A DNA stretch of 64,000 nt from Litchfieldella anticariensis FP35 = DSM 16096 (GCF_000409775.1 NZ_KE332391.1:297766-361765); one strand, 5' to 3'; shown: positions 9,091-20,251, counted from the first letter of the stretch. Notes: a model not told the origin generated them from the letters alone. Made by a program: numbers and translations.

Positions 9091-9678
9091 TCAGCAGGGT
9101 GACGGGTTTCTATGTTTTCGAGCCAGTGCGATATCCACCACCTGACTTTCCACTCTGGGACGGGCCTGATCAAACACCAGCATCCAGCCTTCTCCTTCGG
9201 TACGGGGCTCCATCCGAGGAAGGTCATAGCCATCGCGCAAGTGTCTGACGATCGAAGCTTGGAGTTCATGCGGCAAGGGACCATTTGGCTCATAGATACG
9301 CTCAAAAGCCTGCTGGTATCGAGCCAAAACCTTCCCACGCTGGTTCAAGAATGCACTGCATGGGTGATCATGCTCCGCAAGGTAGGACCGAGTTCCCGAC
9401 TCATAGGCTTCCAACTGTCGAGCGAGCCCACGGAGGCTAGACTTATAGACCCTACCTCTTTCATATTCATCAACCAGGTTGTCTAGTCCACCAAGAACCC
9501 ACTGGTGCACATCAATCATCGATAGGCTACCTGGCCATTCACTGCGTAGTTCACGCAACTGCTCCAGCGTCAGTTCCCGAGTCGATATCTTTGGAATGAT
9601 CTCATTGAGACGTTCCTGCTCCCGTTGAATGATCAGCAGGATCGTAGCGAGGTAGTGAGGTCGTGTGGGCTTTGGCAT
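9091..9678 (-). CDS. hypothetical protein of the island, 195 aa
   Basis: A frame of 195 codons starting at ATG 9678. The protein is mostly charged and helical (REQERLNEIIPKI, LTLEQLRELRSEW), with no membrane segment and no motif I recognise. The ribosome site is weak (ACAGG very close to the ATG). It lies downstream of the integrase on the same strand, separated by about 250 bases holding GTCTCA repeats. Its helical N-terminus could mediate oligomerisation; DNA binding or excision control would be guesswork. Confidence 0.5.
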   Translation of the reverse strand: MPKPTRPHYLATILLIIQREQERLNEIIPKISTRELTLEQLRELRSEWPGSLSMIDVHQWVLGGLDNLVDEYERGRVYKSSLRGLARQLEAYESGTRSYLAEHDHPCSAFLNQRGKVLARYQQAFERIYEPNGPLPHELQASIVRHLRDGYDLPRMEPRTEGEGWMLVFDQARPRVESQVVDIALARKHRNPSPC

Positions 9679-9749
9679 CCTGTAGAGGTTCCTGGCTTCG
9701 ATTGCTGTACTGGCTCCGGTACTGATTCAGGTCGACCATCATGGAACGC

Positions 9750-9824
9750 TGAGACCGGTTGTGTCTGACGTGAGACAGATTGTGTCTGAGATGAGACTCC
9801 CCAGTCTCACCTGCCGTGAGACTG
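9750..9824. promoter_or_regulatory. cluster of GTCTCA/TGAGAC repeats, candidate operator
   Basis: Two near-direct repeats TTGTGTCTGA-CG/GA-TGAGAC sit at about 9759-9796. The first contains the inverted pair TGTCT and AGACA. They are followed by a perfect inverted repeat CAGTCTCAC-CTGCC-GTGAGACTG (9802-9824). The cluster lies between the integrase end and the start of the 195-aa gene, a plausible place for control of that gene or for recombination-directionality binding sites. No binding protein is identified. Confidence 0.55.
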
Positions 9825-9931
9825 CCAGATGCCTCATGTGTCTGGCCAGGCACAAGCCCCACGCTGACGAGGCACAAGGGGTATCCTCAAGTGAGCCTCA
9901 CCAGTGTCATCCAGTGAAACCCTCGTTGGTC

Positions 9932-11401
9932 TCATTCGCTACCTGGCATCACATAGGACCAGTCCAGCAGCTCCACCACTTCTTTCAGGACCGGCAACCA
10001 CTTACGCTTATCTGTAGCGCTACCGTAGTGGTCTGACATCGAAGCCCCGGTATGGCCAACCAGCCACTCGATATGGGTCAGCGATGCCCCTCTGAGCTTC
10101 AGGGCTTCAATCACGGTATGTCGGTACCCGTGGAAGTCGGGGCTGATCCCGAGCCTCCCTCTGAGGTAGCCAAACGCTTTCGAAGCTCGCTTACCGTACT
10201 GACCCTGGTAGGGCTCGACGGTGAACAGCCGCTCGCTCCCCCGTCGACTCTCCACGTACTCGAGAAATCCCAGGGAGATCAGCCGCGAGTGAACCGGGAT
10301 CATCCGCCAAGAAGAGACATTCTTGACGAACCGACCGTCCTCGCCATGGATCTTGAATGCCTGGATGCCCTCATGTTCGAAGAAGTCATCGGGTGACAAC
10401 GCTGCCAGCTCCTCGAGCCGTGCCCCCGTATGGATAGCCAGAAGGGGAAGCCAGTACTTCCAGGCATAGCGACGGCTGCCCCGATGCTTCATCAGCAGGT
10501 CTGAGTGAAACCATCGAGACAGCTCCTCATCCCTCCATGTCCGATCTGGCCCAGGAACCATAGCCTTCTTCCTCAACTTGATCTTGAATGGATTACTCTC
10601 GAGCTCCTCGACCTCCACCAGCCAGCCCGCAAATGTGTGCAGGTTGCCGATGATGTTTTGTTGGGTTTTATGGCCCATCGGTTTCTTGCTCGCAACTCGG
10701 ATCTCAGACAGTGTCATCGACTTCCACCGCCCATGGTTTCGATGGGTAGGGTAGGTCTTGAGCTGTTTGATGAAAGATCGCACAACCGACTTCGTCAGCT
10801 TTTCAGCAGTCAAGTCCCCCATCAATTCGGTAAAGACCTGGAGGTTCTGCCTCATCGTCTCCTTCGTCTTATCTCTGGCATCGACAAGTCGCTCGGTAAC
10901 GAACTGCTCAAACAAAGCGCTCAAACGCTGGGGATGGGCCGCAGAGCCCTGTATAGATTGCGCCCCTGCCGGCCCCGGGCCACCCTTACCCTGCGGGCTG
11001 CGATGTTCACAGGTCCTCACAAAGGGCATAGCGAAGCGACCCTCAGATCGTTCGTCATTCGCCAAGGGGGTAAGTTGAATAAGATAAGGAGTACGACCGT
11101 CACCGGGAGCAGTGTCAGTTTGAAGGCTGGATAATGATGAGGAGGCTAGAAAGGCCAAAGTCTTCCAGTCTGGCGAGATGTTGTCCTCAACCCGGCCGTT
11201 TCGCAACGACTCAAATACTTGCTGATAAGCAAGCCACAGCATCATCGCACGACGACGTGCAGTAACCTTGCAGGGAGTATCGAGTGTCTTTCGGATTTCT
11301 CGCCTTTGACCATAGGCATGACGGAGGTCATGGGGAATGACGATCCGGGCATACCAGTTCGTATGGTGGCGATTGCGCGTGAGGTAGGTTCCATAGGGCA
11401 T
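9932..11401 (-). CDS. tyrosine-type site-specific integrase
   Basis: The start is set at ATG 11401 with GAGGT five bases upstream; a TTG at 11413 is less likely. The 489-residue protein has an N-terminal arm and core-binding region (residues 1-270, including a SAM-like helical segment with TKSVVRSFIKQLKTYP) and a C-terminal catalytic domain. The catalytic set is visible: the first arginine in HTGARLEELAAL, HGYRHT for H-x-x-R, VGHTG for the second histidine, and the tyrosine in SDHYG. It would catalyse integration at the tRNA-Leu site and, with a helper, excision. The gene reads away from the tRNA and its start is 100 bases from attR, as usual for such elements. Confidence 0.93.
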   Translation of the reverse strand: MPYGTYLTRNRHHTNWYARIVIPHDLRHAYGQRREIRKTLDTPCKVTARRRAMMLWLAYQQVFESLRNGRVEDNISPDWKTLAFLASSSLSSLQTDTAPGDGRTPYLIQLTPLANDERSEGRFAMPFVRTCEHRSPQGKGGPGPAGAQSIQGSAAHPQRLSALFEQFVTERLVDARDKTKETMRQNLQVFTELMGDLTAEKLTKSVVRSFIKQLKTYPTHRNHGRWKSMTLSEIRVASKKPMGHKTQQNIIGNLHTFAGWLVEVEELESNPFKIKLRKKAMVPGPDRTWRDEELSRWFHSDLLMKHRGSRRYAWKYWLPLLAIHTGARLEELAALSPDDFFEHEGIQAFKIHGEDGRFVKNVSSWRMIPVHSRLISLGFLEYVESRRGSERLFTVEPYQGQYGKRASKAFGYLRGRLGISPDFHGYRHTVIEALKLRGASLTHIEWLVGHTGASMSDHYGSATDKRKWLPVLKEVVELLDWSYVMPGSE

Positions 11402-11500
11402 GTCAGACCTCAAGAGTGGATCACCGAAGTGTCACACATCAGGGTCTGATCAAGGCCCGTAACCCGCTGAATCCCATGGTTATAGGATTCATAGATCAGT

Positions 11501-11557
11501 TGGTGCCCGGGGTCGGACTCGAACCGACACGCTGTCGCCAGCGGTGGATTTTGAATC
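11501..11557. repeat. attR: 57-bp repeat inside the intact tRNA-Leu
   Basis: Exact copy of 296-352. Here it forms the 3' part of a complete tRNA gene, so integration preserved a working tRNA. The crossover must lie within this block; the end of the identity is in the anticodon stem. Confidence 0.92.
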
Positions 11558-11587
11558 CACTGCGTCTACCAATTTCGCCACCCGGGC
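11501..11587 (-). tRNA. tRNA-Leu, anticodon CAA
   Basis: Read on the minus strand from 11587: acceptor stem GCCCGGG paired with CCCGGGC, discriminator A and encoded CCA. The anticodon arm is GTGGA-TTCAAAA-TCCAC, giving anticodon CAA for UUG codons. A long variable arm (CGCTGGCGACAGCG) makes it a class II tRNA. The length is 87 nt. The gene serves as the integration target of the adjacent element. Promoter elements lie immediately upstream. Confidence 0.96.
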
Positions 11588-11597
11588 AGCGCGTTGC

Positions 11598-11625
11598 ATT
11601 ATACGTAGGTCCGCTCACAGGTCAA
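11598..11625 (-). promoter_or_regulatory. sigma-70 promoter of tRNA-Leu
   Basis: On the minus strand TTGACC (11620-11625) and a perfect TATAAT (11598-11603) are 16 bases apart, ending ten bases before the tRNA. The GC-rich discriminator (CAACGCGCT) is typical of stable-RNA promoters under stringent control. Confidence 0.75.
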
Positions 11626-11741
11626 TCACCTGACCTGACTTCGTTGTCGGGAACCGGTATCCTATGCGCCCTGTCCGATCGGTCCAGCCATGAGCGACCG
11701 AGTCGACCATCAGTCACAGGCAGCCCGAGACCCTATCGCCG

Positions 11742-14050
<2,309 letters not shown>

Positions 14051-14105
14051 CCAAGTGACGATATGAATCCCCGTTCCCTCACCTGATCCAGGAGACACGA
14101 CTCAA

Positions 14106-14432
14106 ATGCTGGACTTCTTTATCTCTCCGGCCTATGCCGAAGGCGGCGCTGCAGGCGGCGGTATCGCTCAGATCGTCATGCTGGTCGGCTTCGTGCTGAT
14201 CTTCTATTTCCTGCTGTGGCGTCCGCAGGCCAAGCGTGCCAAGCAACACAAGCAACTCGTGAGCGGTCTTTCCAAAGGCGACGAAGTGGTCATTGGCGGT
14301 GGCATGCTGGGACGTATCACCAAGGTGGGTGAAGAATTCATCACCATGGAGATCTCCGAAGGCACCGAGGTCAATGTGCAGAAGAGCGCTGTCGCGTCGG
14401 TTCTGCCCAAGGGCACCATCAAGTCCATCTGA
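14106..14432 (+). CDS. yajC: Sec translocon accessory subunit YajC
   Basis: A 108-residue inner-membrane protein with one membrane segment (about residues 19-38, IVMLVGFVLIFYFLLWRPQ) and a small cytoplasmic domain (GDEVVIGGGMLGRITKV). YajC associates with SecDF and SecYEG. It starts after AGGAGA, spaced well from ATG 14106. A perfect 26-base palindrome separates it from secD. Confidence 0.95.
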   Translation: MLDFFISPAYAEGGAAGGGIAQIVMLVGFVLIFYFLLWRPQAKRAKQHKQLVSGLSKGDEVVIGGGMLGRITKVGEEFITMEISEGTEVNVQKSAVASVLPKGTIKSI

Positions 14433-14456
14433 CCCTTTACCGGTAGTCCGCGATTT

Positions 14457-14482
14457 CGGGAAAGGCACATGTGCCTTTCCCG
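14457..14482. repeat. perfect 26-bp palindrome between yajC and secD
   Basis: CGGGAAAGGCACA at 14457-14469 is followed by its exact complement to 14482. As RNA it gives a long stem with a minimal loop. No T run follows, so it is not a standard terminator. It may tune the yajC to secD transcript ratio or mark an RNA processing site. Confidence 0.75.
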
Positions 14483-14560
14483 TCCTCCACGACAGGACTG
14501 CGGCTTCTCACGCATTATGCGCTAGCTACTTCGTCACGTTAGCTACAAGGCAGGGCTTGC

Positions 14561-16411
14561 ATGCTCAACCGATATCCCCTGTGGAAGTATCTACTGATAC
14601 TCATCGTCCTCGCCGTTGGCCTGCTCTATTCGCTGCCCAACCTCTATCCCGAGGACCCCGCTGTCCAGATCAGCAGCACACGAGGTGATGTAACCCTCGA
14701 TGAGTCTCGACTGAAGCGCTTCCAGAATGCCTTGACCGATGCCGGCATCGAGATCAAGGCCAGCGAAACCAGAGAAAATGGTATCCTGATCCGTCTCACC
14801 AATGCCGACGACCAGATCGAGGCGCGCGACATCATTGCCGACATGGTGAGCGAGGACGTCGTGGTCGCTCTGAACCTGGCGGAATCCACTCCCGCTTGGC
14901 TGGAAAGTCTGGCTGCTTCTCCCATGACCCTGGGACTGGATCTGCGCGGTGGCGTGCACTTCCTGCTCGAGGTCGATATGGATGCAGCCGTGACCCAGCG
15001 CCTGGAGGTCAACGCCAGCGCCATTCGCGAGACGCTGCGTGACGAGCGTATTCGTTATCGCAATACCGACATCGATGATCGCACCCTGACGATGGACTTC
15101 ACCAACGAAGAAGATCGCGATGCGGCACGCCAGTTGATTGCTCGTCAATTCCCCGACTTCACCTACCAGAACCTCGATGAGGGCCGCGGCGCCGCCTTGG
15201 CCATGACGTTGACCGACCAAGCCGTCAACGAGATCGAGGACTATGCGATCAACCAGAACCTGACCACTCTGCGCAACCGGGTCAATGAGCTGGGTGTTGC
15301 CGAGCCACTGGTCCAACGCCAAGGGCCAAACCGCATCGTCGTCGAATTACCGGGTGTCCAGGATACTGCTGCCGCCAAGCGCGTGGTCGGCGCCACCGCC
15401 AATCTGGAATTCCGCCTCGAGGCACGTCCGGACACCCCGGACAGCGAAACGGAGGAGTTCAGCTTCCGTAACAATGAAGCGCGTACCGCCACCCTGATGC
15501 GCGATGTGATCGTCACCGGCGACAGCGTTTCCAGTGCCAGTCGCAGCTTCGATGAGAACGGCCGCCCCCAGGTCAACATCGACTTGGATGGCACCGGCGG
15601 CACGCTGATGAATCGCGCTACCCGTACCAACATTGGCCGCAACATGGCGGTGCTGTTCATCGAGCACAACACCCGGACTCGTACGGTCATCGAGGATGGC
15701 AAAGAGGTCGAGGTACGCGAGCCCTATACCGAACGCGGCATCATCAGCCTGGCCACTATACAAAGTGCGTTGGGCAACAGCTTCCGCATCACCGGCCTCG
15801 ACTCCCCCACCGAAGCAGCCGAATTGTCGCTACTGCTGCGCTCCGGCTCGCTGGCAGCACCGATCTACTTCGTGCAGGAACGCACCATCGGCCCTAGCCT
15901 GGGCCAGGACAATATCGATCGTGGCATCATGTCAGTGCAGATCGGCCTGCTACTGGTGGTGCTGTTCATGCTGGTGCGCTACCGGGTGTTCGGCATTTTC
16001 GCCAACGTCGCACTGGCAGCCAACCTGGTGATACTGATCGCCGTCATGTCGATGCTCGGCGCCACGCTCACGCTACCTGGCATCGCCGGGATCGTGCTGA
16101 CCCTGGGGATGGCGGTTGATGCCAATGTGTTGATATTCGAGCGAATACGCGAGGAACTGCGTGGAGGCATGTCGGTCCAGCAAGCCATCCATGCCGGCTA
16201 CGAGCGCGCCTTCAGCTCGATCATCGATGCCAATATCACCACCCTGCTGGTGGCGCTGATTCTGTTCTCGATCGGCACCGGTCCGGTCAAGGGCTTCGCC
16301 GTCACCCTATCACTGGGCATCCTGACCTCACTGTTCACCGCTTTGATGCTGACACGGGCCATGGTCAACCTCACTTACGGCGGCAAGCCAGTGAAGAAAC
16401 TTTGGATATGA
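14561..16411 (+). CDS. secD: protein translocase subunit SecD
   Basis: SecD with SecF forms the proton-driven complex that helps exported proteins leave the SecYEG channel on the periplasmic side. The protein has 616 residues: an N-terminal membrane helix (about 8-25), a large periplasmic P1 domain containing the conserved LGLDLRGGVHFLLEVD, and a C-terminal block of five further helices (from about residue 450) with VLTLGMAVDANVLIFERIREE. The length agrees with the family. secF follows with a separate start. Confidence 0.97.
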   Translation: MLNRYPLWKYLLILIVLAVGLLYSLPNLYPEDPAVQISSTRGDVTLDESRLKRFQNALTDAGIEIKASETRENGILIRLTNADDQIEARDIIADMVSEDVVVALNLAESTPAWLESLAASPMTLGLDLRGGVHFLLEVDMDAAVTQRLEVNASAIRETLRDERIRYRNTDIDDRTLTMDFTNEEDRDAARQLIARQFPDFTYQNLDEGRGAALAMTLTDQAVNEIEDYAINQNLTTLRNRVNELGVAEPLVQRQGPNRIVVELPGVQDTAAAKRVVGATANLEFRLEARPDTPDSETEEFSFRNNEARTATLMRDVIVTGDSVSSASRSFDENGRPQVNIDLDGTGGTLMNRATRTNIGRNMAVLFIEHNTRTRTVIEDGKEVEVREPYTERGIISLATIQSALGNSFRITGLDSPTEAAELSLLLRSGSLAAPIYFVQERTIGPSLGQDNIDRGIMSVQIGLLLVVLFMLVRYRVFGIFANVALAANLVILIAVMSMLGATLTLPGIAGIVLTLGMAVDANVLIFERIREELRGGMSVQQAIHAGYERAFSSIIDANITTLLVALILFSIGTGPVKGFAVTLSLGILTSLFTALMLTRAMVNLTYGGKPVKKLWI

Positions 16412-16422
16412 GGAGCCTCGCG

Positions 16423-17331
16423 ATGCGACAGTTCGATTTCATGGGCAAGCGCCGCCTGGCCTTTCTCGTTTCGGCCCTGATGTTGTTGGTATCGATCGGC
16501 TCCCTGGCAGTGCAACAGCTCAACCTGGGACTGGACTTCACCGGCGGCACCTTGGTGGAAGTCCGCTACGAGACGGTACCAGCGCTGGACACGGTGCGAC
16601 AGACACTCGAGGCCGAGGGCTTCCAGGATGTATCGGTGCAGACCTTCGGCGCCGCTACCGAGGTACTGATTCGTCTACAGCAGGCATTCGACCCCGAAGT
16701 CGGCGAACAAGTGGTCAACCTGCTGCGCGCCGATGGCGACAACGTCGAGTTGGTACGTGCTGAATTCGTCGGCGCCCAAGTCGGCGAACAGCTGCGCGAC
16801 CAGAGTGGCCTGGGCTTACTGGTAGCCTTGGGTATCGTAATGGTCTACGTGGCCTTTCGCTTCCAGTACAAGTTTGCACTGGGGGCCCTGCTGGCATTGA
16901 TCCATGATGTGGTAATCGTGGTCGGCTTCTTCTCGCTGTTCCAGCTCGACTTCGACCTCACCGTGCTAGCAGCATTACTGGCAGTGATCGGCTATTCCCT
17001 GAACGACACCATCGTGGTCTATGACCGTATCCGCGAGAACATCCGCAAGTCGCGCATCGACGACATGCCGGTGATCTTCAACGACGCCATCAACTCCACC
17101 TTGTCACGTACCCTGGCTACATCAGGCACCACCCTGCTGGTCCTATTGGCCTTGCTGGTGCTGGGTGGTGATATGATCCACAATTTCGCCGTGGCATTGA
17201 TCGTCGGTATCGGTGTGGGTACCTTTTCCTCCATTTACGTGGCATCGGCGCTGCTGCTTCCGCTCAAGCTCGAGCGCGAGGACCTGATACCTGCCAAGAA
17301 GGAAGACCCAGAGGCGGAAGAACTGCCCTGA
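16423..17331 (+). CDS. secF: protein translocase subunit SecF
   Basis: ATG 16423 is chosen because AGGAG (16411-16415) precedes it by seven bases; earlier in-frame starts overlap the secD end. The 302-residue protein has a first membrane helix, a periplasmic loop beginning LNLGLDFTGGTLVEV, and five more helices with IGYSLNDTIVVYDRIREN, the conserved SecF block facing SecD. It ends in an acidic cytoplasmic tail (EDPEAEELP). A terminator hairpin follows at 17366. Confidence 0.97.
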   Translation: MRQFDFMGKRRLAFLVSALMLLVSIGSLAVQQLNLGLDFTGGTLVEVRYETVPALDTVRQTLEAEGFQDVSVQTFGAATEVLIRLQQAFDPEVGEQVVNLLRADGDNVELVRAEFVGAQVGEQLRDQSGLGLLVALGIVMVYVAFRFQYKFALGALLALIHDVVIVVGFFSLFQLDFDLTVLAALLAVIGYSLNDTIVVYDRIRENIRKSRIDDMPVIFNDAINSTLSRTLATSGTTLLVLLALLVLGGDMIHNFAVALIVGIGVGTFSSIYVASALLLPLKLEREDLIPAKKEDPEAEELP

Positions 17332-17365
17332 GCGGAACTGTAAGCTGTTGAAAAGCATGAAAAAA

Positions 17366-17398
17366 GAAACCCCGCACCTTCAAGGGTCGCGGGGTTTC
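17366..17398. terminator. bidirectional intrinsic terminator between secF and the suhB-like gene
   Basis: GAAACCCCGC (17366-17375) pairs with GCGGGGTTTC (17389-17398). It is preceded by a run of A and followed by ATTTTA, so it can end secF transcripts on the plus strand and the convergent suhB-like transcript on the minus strand. Confidence 0.85.
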
Positions 17399-17441
17399 AT
17401 TTTACTTACGACTTGCAGCTGATGGCTTACCGCTAGAACCG

Positions 17442-18236
17442 CTAGAAATGCGGCTTGAGCTGCTGCACCAGCGCCTTGTAGAGACGAGGGCTGGCAGCCA
17501 TCAGCAAGCCTTCGGTGTCGACGCCGGGGCGGCCATCGGGGGTACCCATCAGGGCACCGGCTTCTTTCAGCAATAGCGTACCGACTTCCTTGTCCTGCTC
17601 CTCAAGGCCTAGCACGAGGGCTGCGTCGACACGCCCACTGGCGAGCTCCGCGATGTCCAACAGACCACTGCCGGTGGCACGCAGCACATCGATCTGCGGG
17701 CCAAGCTGCTGCACGGCGGTCAGATAGGTCGATAAATAACGGGGACGCAGCCAGGTTTCCGGCAAGCTCATTGCCACTCTGGCACCTCCAATGACAGTCG
17801 CCTTGGATACTCGAATCCGCTTGCCATTATGCTGAGCGCCACGACCACGGCTTGCCAAGTACTCATCGTCACTGAACGGCGAGATAATCACCGCGTGCTC
17901 GGGACGCCCCTTGACCAGACATACCAGCGACAAAGCGAACGCCGGGCCTGCGACACACAGATTGGAATAGCCATGAAAGGGCTCGATCCGCCAGTGGTAA
18001 TCCCGCCCTTCGCCTTGCCCTTCATGGAAAGGGGTATAGCGACCGGATACACCGTGCTGCGGATAGCCACGCGATAGCTGTCGCACGATCAATGTCTCGG
18101 CATTGCGGGCGACATCCTCGAGCAAGCGGTCAAGATTATGTTCCTCGTGAGCGTTTTCGATACGCTCACGAACGCGCACGAACTGTTCGGCGGCGCTGCG
18201 CATGGCGCGCAACCCGAATTGGACCATCGGATGCAT
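17442..18236 (-). CDS. suhB: SuhB-like inositol monophosphatase-family protein with altered metal site
   Basis: The start is set at ATG 18236 (MHPMVQFGLRAMRSA), which matches the family N-terminus. The 264-residue protein keeps the fold: GRGAQHNGKRI, TGSGLLDIAELASGRVDAAL and LLLKEAGALMG are all recognisable. The metal-binding motif, normally W-x-I-D-P-L-D-G-T-x-N, reads WRIEPFHGYSNL here, so the two aspartates are replaced by glutamate and histidine; the upstream EE-x-G loop is also altered. Magnesium-dependent phosphatase activity is therefore doubtful. In Escherichia coli SuhB also works with Nus factors in ribosomal RNA antitermination, a role that does not need catalysis, which may be the retained function. 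Confidence 0.85.
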   Translation of the reverse strand: MHPMVQFGLRAMRSAAEQFVRVRERIENAHEEHNLDRLLEDVARNAETLIVRQLSRGYPQHGVSGRYTPFHEGQGEGRDYHWRIEPFHGYSNLCVAGPAFALSLVCLVKGRPEHAVIISPFSDDEYLASRGRGAQHNGKRIRVSKATVIGGARVAMSLPETWLRPRYLSTYLTAVQQLGPQIDVLRATGSGLLDIAELASGRVDAALVLGLEEQDKEVGTLLLKEAGALMGTPDGRPGVDTEGLLMAASPRLYKALVQQLKPHF

Positions 18237-18428
18237 GATCGGGCCTTTGGGAAGTCGGTAGCTGTTAAAGAACGGTGTCGGGCGATCTATGAAACGGTGT
18301 CGAGTGATCGTAACGACGGCGCGCATCCTAGCAGATTCGAAGGGGTACTGCCATTGCCACGTGCGCGCCAAGGGCCGCGGACATGATAGACTCGTCCTCC
18401 GATCTTCCAAGCAGCCAGCAGTGACCCC

Positions 18429-19226
18429 ATGTTAGAGCGTATTCGCATCGTCTTGATCGGCACCAGCCACCCCGGCAACATCGGCGGCACCGCCCGCGCC
18501 ATGAAAAACATGGGATTGACGGACCTCACATTGGTATCTCCGCGTGGCGAGGCACGCTCCGCGGATGCCATTTCCCGCGCCTCCGGTGCCGACGAATTGT
18601 TGGCAGGGGCACGTACTGTCGACTCCCTCGAGGAGGCGGTGGCCGATTGCACTCTGGTAGTCGGTGCCAGCGCCCGCTCACGCACGCTGCCGTGGCCAAT
18701 GCTCACCCCCCGTGCTCTCGGAGAGCGCTTGCCGAACGAACTCACCGGCCCCGAAACACGAATGGCACTGGTGTTCGGTCGCGAGGATAGCGGCCTGACC
18801 AACGCCGAATTGCAACGCTGTCACGCCCATGTACATATCCCATCCAACCCCGATTTCAGTTCGCTCAACCTGGTCACGGCGGTGCAGGTACTGGCCTATG
18901 AATGCCACCTGGCCTGGCTTGCCACCCAACAGGCCGAGACCCCAAGCACGCAGGAGGAGCACCAGCCCTTCGGTATCGAGTGGGATAATCCTCCCGCGAG
19001 TCACGCTGATCTGGAGCGTTTCTTCGCGCACTTGGAACGAGTGTTGATAGCCATCGACTTTCACGACCCGGCCACCCCTCGACAACTGATGGCACGATTG
19101 CGCCGACTCTACCTCCGCGCCCGACCGGACCAAATGGAAATGAATATCCTGCGCGGCATGCTCACGGCGATGGAAAAGCATGCCGGGCGGACACCCGGAG
19201 CCGATTCCGGCGACATGCATCCGTGA
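18429..19226 (+). CDS. trmJ: tRNA (cytidine/uridine 2'-O) methyltransferase TrmJ
   Basis: TrmJ methylates the ribose at position 32 of the tRNA anticodon loop, using S-adenosylmethionine. The 265-residue SPOUT protein starts IRIVLIGTSHPGNIGGTARAMKNMGL, a signature of the family, and has the knot segments MALVFGREDSGLTNAEL and HIPSNPDFSSLNLVTAVQVLAYE. A C-terminal helical extension of about 80 residues is typical of TrmJ. It is transcribed towards cysE and iscR, as in related genomes. Confidence 0.95.
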   Translation: MLERIRIVLIGTSHPGNIGGTARAMKNMGLTDLTLVSPRGEARSADAISRASGADELLAGARTVDSLEEAVADCTLVVGASARSRTLPWPMLTPRALGERLPNELTGPETRMALVFGREDSGLTNAELQRCHAHVHIPSNPDFSSLNLVTAVQVLAYECHLAWLATQQAETPSTQEEHQPFGIEWDNPPASHADLERFFAHLERVLIAIDFHDPATPRQLMARLRRLYLRARPDQMEMNILRGMLTAMEKHAGRTPGADSGDMHP

Positions 19227-19378
19227 GTTGGGCCGTGTCCGTACCTTGCAGGCGGGCGTTCACGCCCCAATAATGATTTCCGGTAGGTAATAGGCATCTT
19301 TTCCCGGCCCGCGCATCGCGCGACCGATCCTGAGAACGCCTCGGGCCTGCCGCCACTCCGTGATGTAAGGATTGCCGC

Positions 19379-20248
19379 ATGTTTCATCACTTGCGTGAAG
19401 ACATCAACAGCGTGTTCGCTCGCGACCCCGCCGCGCGCAACTTCCTGGAAGTCCTGACCAATTATCCGGGACTGCATGCCCTGCTCGCCCATCGCTTGAG
19501 TCACTGGTTGTGGCAGCACAATCTAAAGTGGCTGGCTCGCACCATCTCAACGCTGTTTCGCTGGCTGACCGGTATCGAAATCCATCCTGGGGCGCGTATC
19601 GGTCGCCGCTTCTTCATCGACCATGGCATGGGTGTGGTGATCGGTGAAACTGCCGAGGTCGGCGATGACGTCACCCTCTATCAAGGGGTAACCCTGGGCG
19701 GTACGAGCTGGAACAAGGGCAAGCGCCACCCCACCCTGGAGGATGGCGTGATCGTCGGTGCCGGAGCCAAGATCCTCGGTCCCTTCACAGTCGGCGCTGG
19801 GGCCAAGATCGGCTCCAATGCCGTCATCACCAAGGCAGTGCCGGCCGGCGCCACGGTGGTCGGTATCCCTGGCAAGATCGTCAAGCGCGCCGAGCCGGAT
19901 ACCGAAGAAGTCCCCACTTTCGACCCCGAGCGCCGTGAAGCCATGCGTCGAAAATTCGGCTTCGATGCCTATGGCGTCAGTCAGGACATGCCTGACCCGG
20001 TGGCACGCTCGATGCAGGCCATGCTCGACCACATGCATGCCGTGGACCAGCGCATCGAACAGATGTGCAACACGCTGAGAAAACTCGATGCCAGCTATCG
20101 TGACGGACAACTGCCCGAACTGCGTGACGAGGATTTCGCCGATATTCTCGCCGACGTCGACAGTTGCTGCCCACCGCAGGAAGATGGCGACAAGCGGCGC
20201 GATGCTCCCGCCAAGCCTCTCAAGTCATCCGATGACGACGGCGCCTAA
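19379..20248 (+). CDS. cysE: serine O-acetyltransferase
   Basis: CysE acetylates serine with acetyl-CoA, the first step of cysteine synthesis. The 289-residue protein has the N-terminal helical domain ([20 protein letters not shown]) and a left-handed beta-helix of hexapeptide repeats with [41 protein letters not shown]. The C-terminus is extended and acidic, longer than in short CysE forms. AAGG precedes ATG 19379. Placement before the iron-sulphur genes fits cysteine supply to the desulfurase, though iscR has its own promoter. Confidence 0.95.
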   Translation: MFHHLREDINSVFARDPAARNFLEVLTNYPGLHALLAHRLSHWLWQHNLKWLARTISTLFRWLTGIEIHPGARIGRRFFIDHGMGVVIGETAEVGDDVTLYQGVTLGGTSWNKGKRHPTLEDGVIVGAGAKILGPFTVGAGAKIGSNAVITKAVPAGATVVGIPGKIVKRAEPDTEEVPTFDPERREAMRRKFGFDAYGVSQDMPDPVARSMQAMLDHMHAVDQRIEQMCNTLRKLDASYRDGQLPELRDEDFADILADVDSCCPPQEDGDKRRDAPAKPLKSSDDDGA

Positions 20249-20251
20249 TTG

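Larger units (their letters stand above)
296..11557. mobile_element. integrated genetic element in tRNA-Leu(CAA), about 11.2 kb
   Basis: Bounded by exact 57-bp direct repeats at 296-352 and 11501-11557, with a tyrosine integrase gene next to the intact tRNA. Inside are a helicase-like P-loop gene, an exonuclease, a Sel1-repeat protein, a broken type I restriction locus and roughly 4 kb of gene-poor DNA with strong stem-loops. No capsid, tail, portal, relaxase or type IV secretion genes are visible, so it cannot be a complete phage or a self-transmissible conjugative element. Size and integration in a leucine tRNA recall P4-like satellites (which use leuX), but I see no P4 alpha primase or AlpA homologue. 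Base composition is lower in GC than the flanks. Confidence 0.85.

Noticed and set aside
9602-9877. 91-codon minus-strand frame across the GTCTCA repeats, considered as an excisionase
   Set aside because: Its repeated RHN/SHV residues come from the DNA repeats themselves, and it overlaps the start of the 195-aa gene.
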